Shown here one piece after another: positions 1 through 7,021 of a stretch of 9,317 nucleotides of DNA. Numbering within the stretch: the stretch's first letter is position 1; each line of letters opens with the position of its first letter. The notes beneath the pieces are model-generated. The model saw only the letters and a program-made list of their open reading frames with translations. It was not told where the DNA came from and did no database searches. Made by a program: the position numbers and the translations under genes. The DNA is taken from positions 1-9,317 of the forward strand of contig JABSPG010000131.1 in the NCBI GenBank assembly GCA_013214445.1. The letters are read 5' to 3'. Source of the DNA: Ekhidna sp. (lineage in GTDB: Bacteria; Bacteroidota; Bacteroidia; Cytophagales; Cyclobacteriaceae).

Positions 1-551
1 ACGCCGAAAGCGTAATCAAACCCAGCACCATTTGGACCTTCTTTAATCTGCTTTGTTAAATCAATTCCACCTCCACCCCAGTTACCGTCCATTTTACGCT
101 CCATGAGATAGCTTGTGCTATCTTCCAGTGCCCACTTCCAACCTAGGTGCCATTTACCAAACATGGCTGTCTGATAGCCTTGATCTTTGAATAGATCTGG
201 CAAGGTCTTTCGGTCTGAGTCAATCAACGGTTGAGCGAAAGGCCAAAGTACTTTGTGTTTCAATCGTGTACGCCAGGCATATCTTCCAGTCAAGAGTGAA
301 TATCTAGTAGGAGTGCAAACAGAAGAAGGTGTATGCACATCTGTAAACCGGATCCCGTCCTTCGCAAGTTGGTCAAGGTTGGGTGTTGGTATCTTGCTTT
401 CAGGATTGTATGACTGCAAATCACCGTAACCAAGATCATCAGCTAAGATGAAAAGCACGTTTGGCTTTGGGCTTTTCGTAGGCTTATCTGATGGCTGACA
501 GCCAATGATCGTGATAGCTACAAGTAATAACGGAATAAGGAATTTCATCAT
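1..551 (-). CDS. Family S1 sulfatase lipoprotein, N-terminal part (runs off left edge)
   Basis: The reverse strand is open from ATG 551 to the window edge, giving 183 codons of a formylglycine-dependent sulfatase that hydrolyses sulfate esters. Residues 1-18 form a lipoprotein signal (hydrophobic run ending I-I-G-C18, lipobox cysteine). The metal-binding Asp pair D38-D39 lies in the LADDLGYGDL strand. The sulfatase signature C79-T-P-T-R83 gives C79 as the residue to be oxidised to formylglycine, and G-K133-W-H135 supplies the usual active-site Lys/His. A second ATG at 548 is in frame, so the start could be one codon later. The stretch after the signature (TGRYAWRTRLK, then GKWHLGWKW) differs from the FYN-x-x-RCCP type of the two other sulfatases in this window, so this is a different S1 subfamily. 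The C-terminal two thirds, including the Asp-Asn metal ligands, lie outside. It is divergent from the serine hydrolase. The substrate cannot be told. Confidence 0.93.
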   Translation of the reverse strand, partial: MMKFLIPLLLVAITIIGCQPSDKPTKSPKPNVLFILADDLGYGDLQSYNPESKIPTPNLDQLAKDGIRFTDVHTPSSVCTPTRYSLLTGRYAWRTRLKHKVLWPFAQPLIDSDRKTLPDLFKDQGYQTAMFGKWHLGWKWALEDSTSYLMERKMDGNWGGGGIDLTKQIKEGPNGAGFDYAFG

Positions 552-648
552 TAATTTTTTCAAAGTAAATGTTTCACTCTCAGACACAGGTGTTCTTTGC
601 GCACTTAAAATACAAATCCAGTAACTTGTAACTTACATTTCCAAATGG
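552..648. promoter_or_regulatory. Divergent intergenic region, presumed promoters
   Basis: This 97-bp AT-rich gap separates the divergent sulfatase (minus) and serine hydrolase (plus) starts, so it must hold both leaders and probably both promoters. No clean Bacteroidota promoter (TTG near -33, TAnnTTTG near -7) is visible. The nearest matches each miss one base: TACATTTC at 634-641 on the plus strand, and TTACTTTG reading on the minus strand just before the sulfatase start. Neither has a well-placed TTG. No Shine-Dalgarno sequence precedes either ATG, as is normal in this phylum. The promoter role is inferred from gene orientation. Confidence 0.35.
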
Positions 649-1956
649 ATGAAAAAATATCTAAACTATCTTCTATTCCTATTCTCGTTTGATTCAGTTG
701 CTCAGCTTTATTTTCCTCCAACAACTGGTAATAGTTGGGAAACTATTTCACCTTCAGAATTGAATTGGTGTGAGGATAGCATTGATCAGCTCTATGATTT
801 TCTGGATGATAATAACACCAAGGCATTCATTCTGCTTAAAGATGGGAAAATTGTATTGGAAAAGTACTTTGACGATCATACAGAAAACTCGAACTGGTAT
901 TGGGCTTCTGCAGGCAAAGCTCTTTCTTCATTCTTAGTAGGAATAGCACAACAAGAAGGTGCGCTCGATATTACAGATCCCACATCGGAATACTTGGGTG
1001 AAGGATGGACTTCTTGCACTAAAGAACAGGAGGATCAAATAACTATTTGGCACCAACTGACCATGACCACCGGATTGGATGATGAGATGGATGATATATT
1101 TTGCACCGATCCTCAATGTCTAGTCTATAAAACGGATGCTGGACAAAGATGGGCTTACCACAATGGCCCATATACCCTTCTAGATGAAGTTTTAGAGGCT
1201 GCTACGAGTAACTCGCTCAATCCCTATGCCAGAATAAAACTAAGGAATACGACTGGTATGGATGGTGCTTTTATCCCATCGGGCCATAACAATGTATTCT
1301 ACAGCACAGCCAGAAGCATGGCAAGGTTTGGTCTATTGATATTAAATAAGGGAAACTGGGATGGCACACCCATACTCTCGGACAGCCAGTATTTTGATGA
1401 AATGACGCAGACTTCTCAAGAGCTCAACCTAGCCTATGGCTACCTTTGGTGGTTGAACGGAAAAGGATCATTTATGACTCCAAGATCTCAAGCCGTAATA
1501 GCAGGTTATATGAACCCCAATGCACCTGAGGACATGTATGCCGCCCTTGGAAAGAATGGACAATTCATCAATGTAGCACCTTCTCAAAACATGGTGTGGA
1601 TCCGAATGGGGGAAGCTCCTGATGATTCACTAGTGCCGTTTTTATTCAATGATGACATCTGGAAAATGGTCAATGCGCTTAATTGTGAAGAAGATGAGGA
1701 GACATTACTGGCTATAGATGACCATAAAGACTTATCAATTACACTGTATCCCAACCCCACTTCTGACTATCTAAACCTAACGCACCCAACCGGTGAAAAA
1801 CTAGTAGACTATCGTATTCACAACCTTACAGGCCAACTATTACACACAGGAAGGACTTCTAAACAAATACCTTTTGGTCCATTTAAGCCTGGCATCTACA
1901 CAGTCACTATCAATGTAGGAGATGAGGTGCGCCGATTTAGAATAATCAAAAGGTGA
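649..1956 (+). CDS. Secreted serine hydrolase (beta-lactamase/class C superfamily) with T9SS sorting domain
   Basis: A 435-residue serine hydrolase of the penicillin-binding-protein/class C beta-lactamase fold, a family that includes esterases, amidases and peptidases. Residues 1-18 are a signal peptide, with cleavage likely near V-A-Q. The nucleophile motif S-x-x-K is S87-A-G-K90. The second motif Y-x-N is Y170-H-N172. The third, usually K-T-G or H-x-G, appears as K302-N-G304 in the GKNGQF strand. Residues about 362-435 form a type IX secretion C-terminal domain (Y367-P-N-P370, a GQLL strand, PGIYTV, and a basic R-R-F-R-I-I-K-R end). The protein should therefore cross the outer membrane and be released or attached at the surface. 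It is a lone plus-strand gene between sulfatases on the opposite strand, so its link to glycan breakdown rests on location only. An ester or amide hydrolase is more plausible than antibiotic resistance. ATG 649 is chosen because the signal peptide follows directly. Confidence 0.93.
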   Translation: MKKYLNYLLFLFSFDSVAQLYFPPTTGNSWETISPSELNWCEDSIDQLYDFLDDNNTKAFILLKDGKIVLEKYFDDHTENSNWYWASAGKALSSFLVGIAQQEGALDITDPTSEYLGEGWTSCTKEQEDQITIWHQLTMTTGLDDEMDDIFCTDPQCLVYKTDAGQRWAYHNGPYTLLDEVLEAATSNSLNPYARIKLRNTTGMDGAFIPSGHNNVFYSTARSMARFGLLILNKGNWDGTPILSDSQYFDEMTQTSQELNLAYGYLWWLNGKGSFMTPRSQAVIAGYMNPNAPEDMYAALGKNGQFINVAPSQNMVWIRMGEAPDDSLVPFLFNDDIWKMVNALNCEEDEETLLAIDDHKDLSITLYPNPTSDYLNLTHPTGEKLVDYRIHNLTGQLLHTGRTSKQIPFGPFKPGIYTVTINVGDEVRRFRIIKR

Positions 1957-2051
1957 TCGGAGCTTCCATCCCCATCGCCTAGATGAATTTAAACCAAATT
2001 GAGAATCAGATCAAGTGCAAATTACAGCTACTTGTTACTCAGACATCCTAT
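1957..2051. other. Convergent intergenic gap, no clear element
   Basis: This 95-bp gap lies between the serine hydrolase stop and the sulfatase B stop, where two transcription units converge. The best inverted repeat is AATTT-AAACC-AAATT near 1986-2000, too short and AT-rich to call a terminator, and no T-run follows. Nothing else is recognisable. Confidence 0.4.
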
Positions 2052-3725
2052 TTAGAATTTGGGAGCAGGAGCTTCATTCCTCTGCCTTTTCCATTCTGCC
2101 TTCATGTCAAAAAACGCCTGTGGAGATATCACTCCTGTAGCCTGTGCCCATTCCTCATACTCCACAATCATTTGATCCGCTCTTGATTGATTATCCTCAA
2201 TCAAGTTCTTCAATTCACTGGGATCTTCTTTTACATTGAATAGTTGCCACTCTATTTTCCTATTCCATCCATTTTCGTCTATCTCATATTGGTTCGCCAC
2301 CAATTTCCAATCTCCTTTTCGCATAGCTCTTACCCCTTCATGCTCCCAAAACAAGGCTTCATGACCACTTACATCTTCTCCCGAAAGAACGGATAGAAGT
2401 GATTTTCCAGTAGCTGAAGGTATGGGATTACCATTGACTTTTTCCGGATACGTGACTCCAGCTATTTCGAGGCTGGTAGGCAACAAATCCATAATATGTC
2501 CGAGGTAGGTTGTATTCATTGATCCTTTTGGAATCGTAGCAGGCCAATGCGCTATGAAGGGAGAAGCTATGCCACCCTCCTGAATCCAACCTTTGTAGTA
2601 CCTGAATGGTGTATTACTGACATTTGCCCAGTGTGCACCATACCATGGGAAAGATCTCTCAGAGCCCATCTCCCCATCTGTTGGGTAACTCACGTTTCTC
2701 ATTCGTTCTGGACTTCCGCCATTGTCGGAAACAAAAACAATCAAGGTATTATCCAGCTCTCCTTTAGCTTCCAATGCCTTCACCACTTTTCCAATGCCTT
2801 GATCCATTCGGTCAATCACAGCTGCATACAAAGACATTCTGGTGTCCCAAACCTCCTTTTCATCATCGGGAAGCTCTGACCATGCCGGCAAATCTTCTGA
2901 CCGACCAGATAAAGTAGTTCCCTGATCAATAATTCCGAGCTCTTTCATTCTTTCAAACCTCTGAACTCTCAAGCTGTCCCATCCCATTTGATACGTACCC
3001 TTATACTTTGCAATATCCTCAGGTAATGCATGCAGTGGCCAATGAGGTGCTGTATAGGCTAAATACATGAAAAACGGTTTTTCATCATCTTCTTCGATAA
3101 ATTTCACTGCATAATCAGAGAAAGCATCGGTCATGTAGAAATCCTCATCTTCAGGTCTGAACCGCTCACCATTGTAGGTCATTTGTAGCGAGTCTGAGCC
3201 TTTTCTATAGGGCCATAGATTGTAGTAGCTCGTGGCACCATTTACGAAGGTAAAATCCTTTTGAAAGCCCTTGCTTTTTGGCCAGTTTTCTACTTCATCT
3301 CCCACATGCCATTTGCCGACATGGTAGGTGTTATATCCAGCTGGAGCTAACACTTCAGCAATCGTAGGAGCATCTTCCCTTATAAAGCCTCTGTAGCCAG
3401 GAATTCCAAAATCTTGAGTCATAGACCCTACCCCGGCTAGGTGAGGATATTTTCCCGTGAGCAGTGCTGCCCTAGAGGGACAACATCTCGCAGCGTTGTA
3501 AAAACTCGTCATGCGCATTCCATTGGAAGCCAGTTTGTCGAATGCTGGCGTGCTTATCTCACTACCAAAGCAACCCAGATCTGAATATCCCATATCATCA
3601 GCGAGTATGAGGATAATGTTGGGTCGAACTTTTGATTCAGTTTCTGCTGTATCGTCCTTTGTTGGCTGACAAGCCACAATCAAAAGTAGTAGGGGTAAAA
3701 CCTGTTGTATTTTAACTCTTTTCAT
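2052..3725 (-). CDS. Family S1 sulfatase lipoprotein (sulfatase B)
   Basis: A complete 557-residue arylsulfatase-type enzyme that should remove sulfate esters from glycans, probably anchored in the periplasm or at the surface. The N-terminus is a lipoprotein signal ending I-V-A-C19. Catalytic landmarks are D43-D44 (metal), C81-C-P-S-R85 (formylglycine signature, with C81 as the modified residue), K138-W-H140, H228-W-P-L-H232, and D334-N335-G-G (metal ligands). A conserved NTPFRYYKG-type segment follows, carrying the late active-site Lys. Length and the FYN-x-x-RCCP-x-R signature fit the AtsA-like S1 group (probably SulfAtlas S1_4, not verified). It is the last gene of the minus-strand operon, 18 bp after sulfatase A, and ends with TAA. 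All key residues are present. It needs a sulfatase-maturation enzyme encoded elsewhere. Start ATG 3725 is fixed by the signal peptide. Confidence 0.96.
   Translation of the reverse strand: MKRVKIQQVLPLLLLIVACQPTKDDTAETESKVRPNIILILADDMGYSDLGCFGSEISTPAFDKLASNGMRMTSFYNAARCCPSRAALLTGKYPHLAGVGSMTQDFGIPGYRGFIREDAPTIAEVLAPAGYNTYHVGKWHVGDEVENWPKSKGFQKDFTFVNGATSYYNLWPYRKGSDSLQMTYNGERFRPEDEDFYMTDAFSDYAVKFIEEDDEKPFFMYLAYTAPHWPLHALPEDIAKYKGTYQMGWDSLRVQRFERMKELGIIDQGTTLSGRSEDLPAWSELPDDEKEVWDTRMSLYAAVIDRMDQGIGKVVKALEAKGELDNTLIVFVSDNGGSPERMRNVSYPTDGEMGSERSFPWYGAHWANVSNTPFRYYKGWIQEGGIASPFIAHWPATIPKGSMNTTYLGHIMDLLPTSLEIAGVTYPEKVNGNPIPSATGKSLLSVLSGEDVSGHEALFWEHEGVRAMRKGDWKLVANQYEIDENGWNRKIEWQLFNVKEDPSELKNLIEDNQSRADQMIVEYEEWAQATGVISPQAFFDMKAEWKRQRNEAPAPKF
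2769..2800. repeat. 12-bp direct repeat, period 20, inside sulfatase B
   Basis: TTCCAATGCCTT occurs exactly at 2769-2780 and again at 2789-2800. The 20-bp period is not a multiple of three, so the copies encode different peptides (around GIGK and KALEA on the minus strand). It is most likely chance, but recombination between the copies would cause a 20-bp frameshifting deletion. Confidence 0.5.
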
Positions 3726-3743
3726 AATTCTTACTAAATAAAT

Positions 3744-5375
3744 TTATTGATCATCAGGACCTCTTTCTTCCACCCCTACTCTGCTAGCCCATTCTTGATA
3801 GGAACCTGTTAGTTTGTCTACAATTTGCGGAAACTCTAAGGCAACATCTATTGTCTCCGTTCTATCATTTTTTAGGTTGAATAACCTCCAATTCTGGTCT
3901 TCTCGCAATTTTACCAGCTTCCAATCTCCCGAGCGTAGCGCTCTATTTCCTTCGTATTCCCATACCAAAACCTCCTCATCAGATCTTATAGACTTGGCAT
4001 TTTCGGTAAGAATGGGAAGCAAGCTCTTCCCTTCTAAAGGATGAATGACATTATCTCCAACTAGCTGAGGATATTCGGCTTTCCCGACATCTACTAATGT
4101 GGCCATAATATCCGTGATATGACCTACAGCAGGAGTTAACCCTCCTTGATTCCTGATACTATCACCCCATCGAATAATCATTGGAGTAGCTAATCCACCT
4201 TCATAAGTATAGCGCTTGAATTTTCGATAAGGAGTATTGGATGCATTTGCCCATGATGAACCGTAGGAATGATACGAATCTTCTCCTCCCATGCTTCCAG
4301 TCAAATCTTCCCTGAAGTTCAACCCCAACGAACCTGAATCATAAGAAGCACCATTATCTGATAAGAACATCACAATGGTATTATCAAGTTGACCTTTTTC
4401 GCTAAGCTTGGTAATGATCCGCCCAATTCCTTTATCCATCTCATCGACCATCGCAGCATAAATCGCCATTTTAAGATCCATGGTATCTTTCGCTCCATCT
4501 GAAAGCCTTTCCCATTCAGCTGTCTCTTCATCCAAATCCGAAAGCTTGTGATTGGGATCAATCAACCCCAATTTTAGCATATTCTCATAGCGTCTTTCGC
4601 GCAGAACTTCCCAACCTTCTTTGTACTTTCCTCTGTACTTTGCAATGGATGAATCTGGAGCATGTAAGGGCCAATGCGGAGCTTGATGAGCTACGTACAT
4701 GAAGAATGGAAGGTCAGCATGATCTTCAAAGTGATCGTCTAAATAGGCGATTGCTTTATCTGTGTAAGCAGTAGTTGAGTAAAATCCATTATTGATCTGC
4801 TCATTAATGATCGTTGTATCTTCGGCAAAAGTCCTGTGTATCTTCTTTCTCTTGCCTTTGGCGATGTTCCAATAGTTCATCGCTCCACTGATCAGCCCAT
4901 AGTACCTATCAAAACCTCTATCCGTCGGAAAGACGGGGCGGAATTCTCCCACATGCCATTTTCCCGTCATGTAGGTACGATAGCCGGCTGGCCTCAATAC
5001 TTCAGCGAGTGTAACACAGTTACTATTCAAATAACCCTGATAGGGATTTGGAACTTCTGCTGGGCTTCCACTTACCATCCCTCCCATTCCGGTAAGATGT
5101 GGACTTAACCCTGTCAATAGAGATGCGCGTGTCGGGCAGCATCGGGCGCCATTATAGAATTGGGTAAATCTTATTCCTTCCTCCGCTAGCTGATCAATGT
5201 TCGGTGTACTGATCTCTCCACCGTAGCACCCCAGATCAGAATAACCCATATCGTCAGCCATTATTAGAAGGATGTTGGGGCGAGTTTCCTTAAAATCTTC
5301 AACAGCAGGTGACTGGCAGCTTACCAGAGAAATTGCAAAAAATGCGAAATACTGTAGTTGTGCTTGTAACTTCAT
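3744..5375 (-). CDS. Family S1 sulfatase lipoprotein (sulfatase A)
   Basis: A complete sulfatase of 543 residues when started at ATG 5375. The frame is open back to a TTG at 5423, but the ATG is preferred because a lipoprotein signal follows at once (hydrophobic run ending L-V-S-C20) and the 16 upstream residues are strongly basic. Landmarks: D41-D42 (metal), C79-C-P-T-R83 (formylglycine signature, C79 modified), K139-W-H141, H234-W-P-L-H238, and D340-N341 (metal). It closely resembles sulfatase B over the first 150 residues (shared ADDMGYSDLGC, FYN-x-ARCCP, HVG), so the two are tandem paralogues. They diverge in the segment after KWHVG and near the Asp-Asn region, suggesting different sulfate positions or sugars. 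Its ATG overlaps the TGA of the PhoD-like frame (ATGA), a layout typical of translational coupling. A GGAGG lies 19 nt before the ATG, probably too far to act as a ribosome binding site. Ends with TAA. Confidence 0.95.
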   Translation of the reverse strand: MKLQAQLQYFAFFAISLVSCQSPAVEDFKETRPNILLIMADDMGYSDLGCYGGEISTPNIDQLAEEGIRFTQFYNGARCCPTRASLLTGLSPHLTGMGGMVSGSPAEVPNPYQGYLNSNCVTLAEVLRPAGYRTYMTGKWHVGEFRPVFPTDRGFDRYYGLISGAMNYWNIAKGKRKKIHRTFAEDTTIINEQINNGFYSTTAYTDKAIAYLDDHFEDHADLPFFMYVAHQAPHWPLHAPDSSIAKYRGKYKEGWEVLRERRYENMLKLGLIDPNHKLSDLDEETAEWERLSDGAKDTMDLKMAIYAAMVDEMDKGIGRIITKLSEKGQLDNTIVMFLSDNGASYDSGSLGLNFREDLTGSMGGEDSYHSYGSSWANASNTPYRKFKRYTYEGGLATPMIIRWGDSIRNQGGLTPAVGHITDIMATLVDVGKAEYPQLVGDNVIHPLEGKSLLPILTENAKSIRSDEEVLVWEYEGNRALRSGDWKLVKLREDQNWRLFNLKNDRTETIDVALEFPQIVDKLTGSYQEWASRVGVEERGPDDQ

Positions 5376-5659
5376 TCTTTTGCGTCTTTTTGAACCTCCT
5401 TTTTGAAATACCAGTCTTTGCAATAGATATCAATCCATTTGTGCATAAGTTGAGATTTATAGACTGTAATGGCGTTGACTACCTCACCGTCAATATTGAC
5501 TATTTCGTAACGTACCGATGCGTCTGGTAAACTGGTATCGAAGGTCAATCGTCCATAAGAAGGCTTTTTATTGTAGGAAAATAGCGCATCTCGAAATATG
5601 TGATGACGGGCAATATTGGTTAATCGTCCACTATTGAATTCGTACAAATCATAGCTCTT
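5372..5659 (-). pseudogene. Detached C-terminal part of PhoD-like protein, downstream of in-frame TAA
   Basis: This 95-codon stretch lies directly after the TAA at 5662-5660, in the same frame as the PhoD-like gene, and ends with TGA at 5374-5372. It begins K-S-Y-D-L-Y-E-F-N-S-G-R-L-T-N. That matches the strand that follows the last histidine motif in PhoD-family proteins (aromatic-D-x-x-x-x-S-x-x-L-T). It continues with SYGRLTFD and a paired-strand ending (VRYEIVNIDGEVV). It has no signal peptide and no ATG near its start. The first possible restart is a TTG at 5647, within a conserved strand. It is best read as the amputated C-terminus of the upstream protein, not a separate gene. Its stop overlaps the ATG of sulfatase A. 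If the TAA is a sequence error, join this part with 5660-7015 into one 547-codon gene. Confidence 0.85.
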
Positions 5660-7015
5660 TTATCTTTTGATTTTCCATGCTTCAGAACGGTGACGATCTG
5701 AGGACAACAGCAACACCCCATCAATTTGCTCCTTTTCAATAAAACCAAAAATCTCGTTTCTTTCATTCAGATAACCTACCCACGTATCCGGGCTTTTTGG
5801 TTTGGCAGCTTCGTTCCATGGTACTGGGGAAGCTATTATTTTGAATGTAGCTTCCGAGTTTTTCAATCCTTCCAACAACCATTTTTTTTGTTTTTCTCCC
5901 AACATTATAGGTCGTTCTACGTCAGATTCAGTGCGGTAATACCGACCATCTAGCATGAAAATTTCAACATCTGCAATTTTGAATTTATGATAAACACCAG
6001 GTTCCTTGTTACCTGTACCGTTAGCAGGATTTATGAAGTTATCCTGAAAATTTTCCCATGACACCAATTTCCAAGTAGGCTCATAAAGCTCAGGGCCACC
6101 TCCACTGTCATTTTTTGCAAAATCGTGATCATCCCATATTGCATGATAGGATGAACCAGAAGTGAATTCAGCAAACCCAGGATGACTTTGACGTCTGCTA
6201 AAGCAGTACTGATAAACCGGTAATTCGCCTGGGTGATCGATGTAAACATTGTCTCCTAATGTTAAAAACGCTCTTAATTCATCATTGGATAGTGTATTCC
6301 ACATACGTTCATTCTCTGGTGAAAAACCAGCACACCCTCCAAAACCAAGTGAAAAACTGGCGGCTTTCCCTTCCACTGGAAAGGTGGTAAACATGTATTG
6401 TTCCGATAGCTCCACACCATCAATCACTAAACTGTAAGTATACTTGGTATTAGGCGCCAGACCTGAGATGCTAACTGTACCTGTGTATTCGTCTTTCTTT
6501 CTTGTCTTGCTCTTTGTGGAAAGTATCTGCTTGCCTTGTGGAGTGGACACTATCACATAAAATGACTTCTCTGATTTCGTTCTAATCCAAAACGATGCAT
6601 CTGAGGAAGAAACTTTCCCCAATTGTGGCCCATGAATCAAATCTCTAACTAAAGGAGATACATATGAATTCACCGCTGCGTTTTGCAAGACAGGTGAATT
6701 CAAATCATAAGGTCCGGCAAAATATCGTTCAGGAGGCAAACCAACCGAGATTGATTTTTTGACATAAAATAGACAACTATCCTGGTTTTGAGCGTGGCAC
6801 AAGGCCAACCCATACAGAGATTCTTTATCTGCCGGATATTCCTTAAGATATTTTTGAAAAAAAGCCTTTGCCTCTTCTACTTTACCATTTGACAAATCAG
6901 AAATAGCGTTTCTGTTTGCTTTCTTGTATTGGGTAAACCAAAGTTCAGTAGGGTTTTGTGCGCCACAAAACAGCCCTGAGAAATAGCAAAATAAGACTAT
7001 CAAAAATCTTGTCAT
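5660..7015 (-). CDS. TPR + PhoD-like alkaline phosphatase/phosphodiesterase, truncated by in-frame TAA
   Basis: A 451-residue exported metallophosphatase of the PhoD family, whose members hydrolyse phosphomonoesters or diesters with a metal centre. Residues 1-19 are a signal peptide (ending near C-G-A-Q). Residues about 25-95 look like a TPR unit (GKVEEAKAFF, then SLYGLALCHA). Residues about 120-215 are the beta-sandwich PhoD N-terminal domain. The catalytic domain follows: G227-C-A-G, G254-D255-N256 (metal), W294-D-D-H-D298, the LDGRYYR segment at 355-361, and D440-R-H442 as the last metal motif. The frame stops at TAA 5662-5660, ten residues after that histidine. About 95 further codons of clear PhoD sequence continue in the same frame. 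Metal ligands are complete but the C-terminal strands are lost, so activity is doubtful. It starts 6 bp after the GH63-like gene. Within this operon the substrate could be a phosphorylated, or possibly sulfated, sugar; that is inference. Confidence 0.9.
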   Translation of the reverse strand: MTRFLIVLFCYFSGLFCGAQNPTELWFTQYKKANRNAISDLSNGKVEEAKAFFQKYLKEYPADKESLYGLALCHAQNQDSCLFYVKKSISVGLPPERYFAGPYDLNSPVLQNAAVNSYVSPLVRDLIHGPQLGKVSSSDASFWIRTKSEKSFYVIVSTPQGKQILSTKSKTRKKDEYTGTVSISGLAPNTKYTYSLVIDGVELSEQYMFTTFPVEGKAASFSLGFGGCAGFSPENERMWNTLSNDELRAFLTLGDNVYIDHPGELPVYQYCFSRRQSHPGFAEFTSGSSYHAIWDDHDFAKNDSGGGPELYEPTWKLVSWENFQDNFINPANGTGNKEPGVYHKFKIADVEIFMLDGRYYRTESDVERPIMLGEKQKKWLLEGLKNSEATFKIIASPVPWNEAAKPKSPDTWVGYLNERNEIFGFIEKEQIDGVLLLSSDRHRSEAWKIKR

Positions 7016-7021
7016 TCCTTC

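Noticed and set aside
1957..2051. A bidirectional terminator between the convergent genes
   Set aside because: Only a 5-bp AT stem is visible, with no GC-rich stem and no T-run.
1983..2186. A 67-codon plus-strand frame at the convergent junction
   Set aside because: Most of it lies antisense to the C-terminus of sulfatase B and has no recognisable features.
2769..2800. The 12-bp direct repeat as a regulatory or mobile-element site
   Set aside because: It sits inside conserved coding sequence with no insertion or truncation of sulfatase B, so chance is the simplest explanation.
5376..5423. Sulfatase A starting at TTG 5423
   Set aside because: It would place a basic stretch (K-R-R-K-R) before the lipoprotein signal and overlap the PhoD C-terminus by about 50 bp. 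ATG 5375 is a cleaner start.
5372..5662. A frameshift between the two PhoD pieces
   Set aside because: The two pieces are in the same frame (5647 and 5662 differ by 15), and only a TAA separates them, so a substitution and not an indel is needed.
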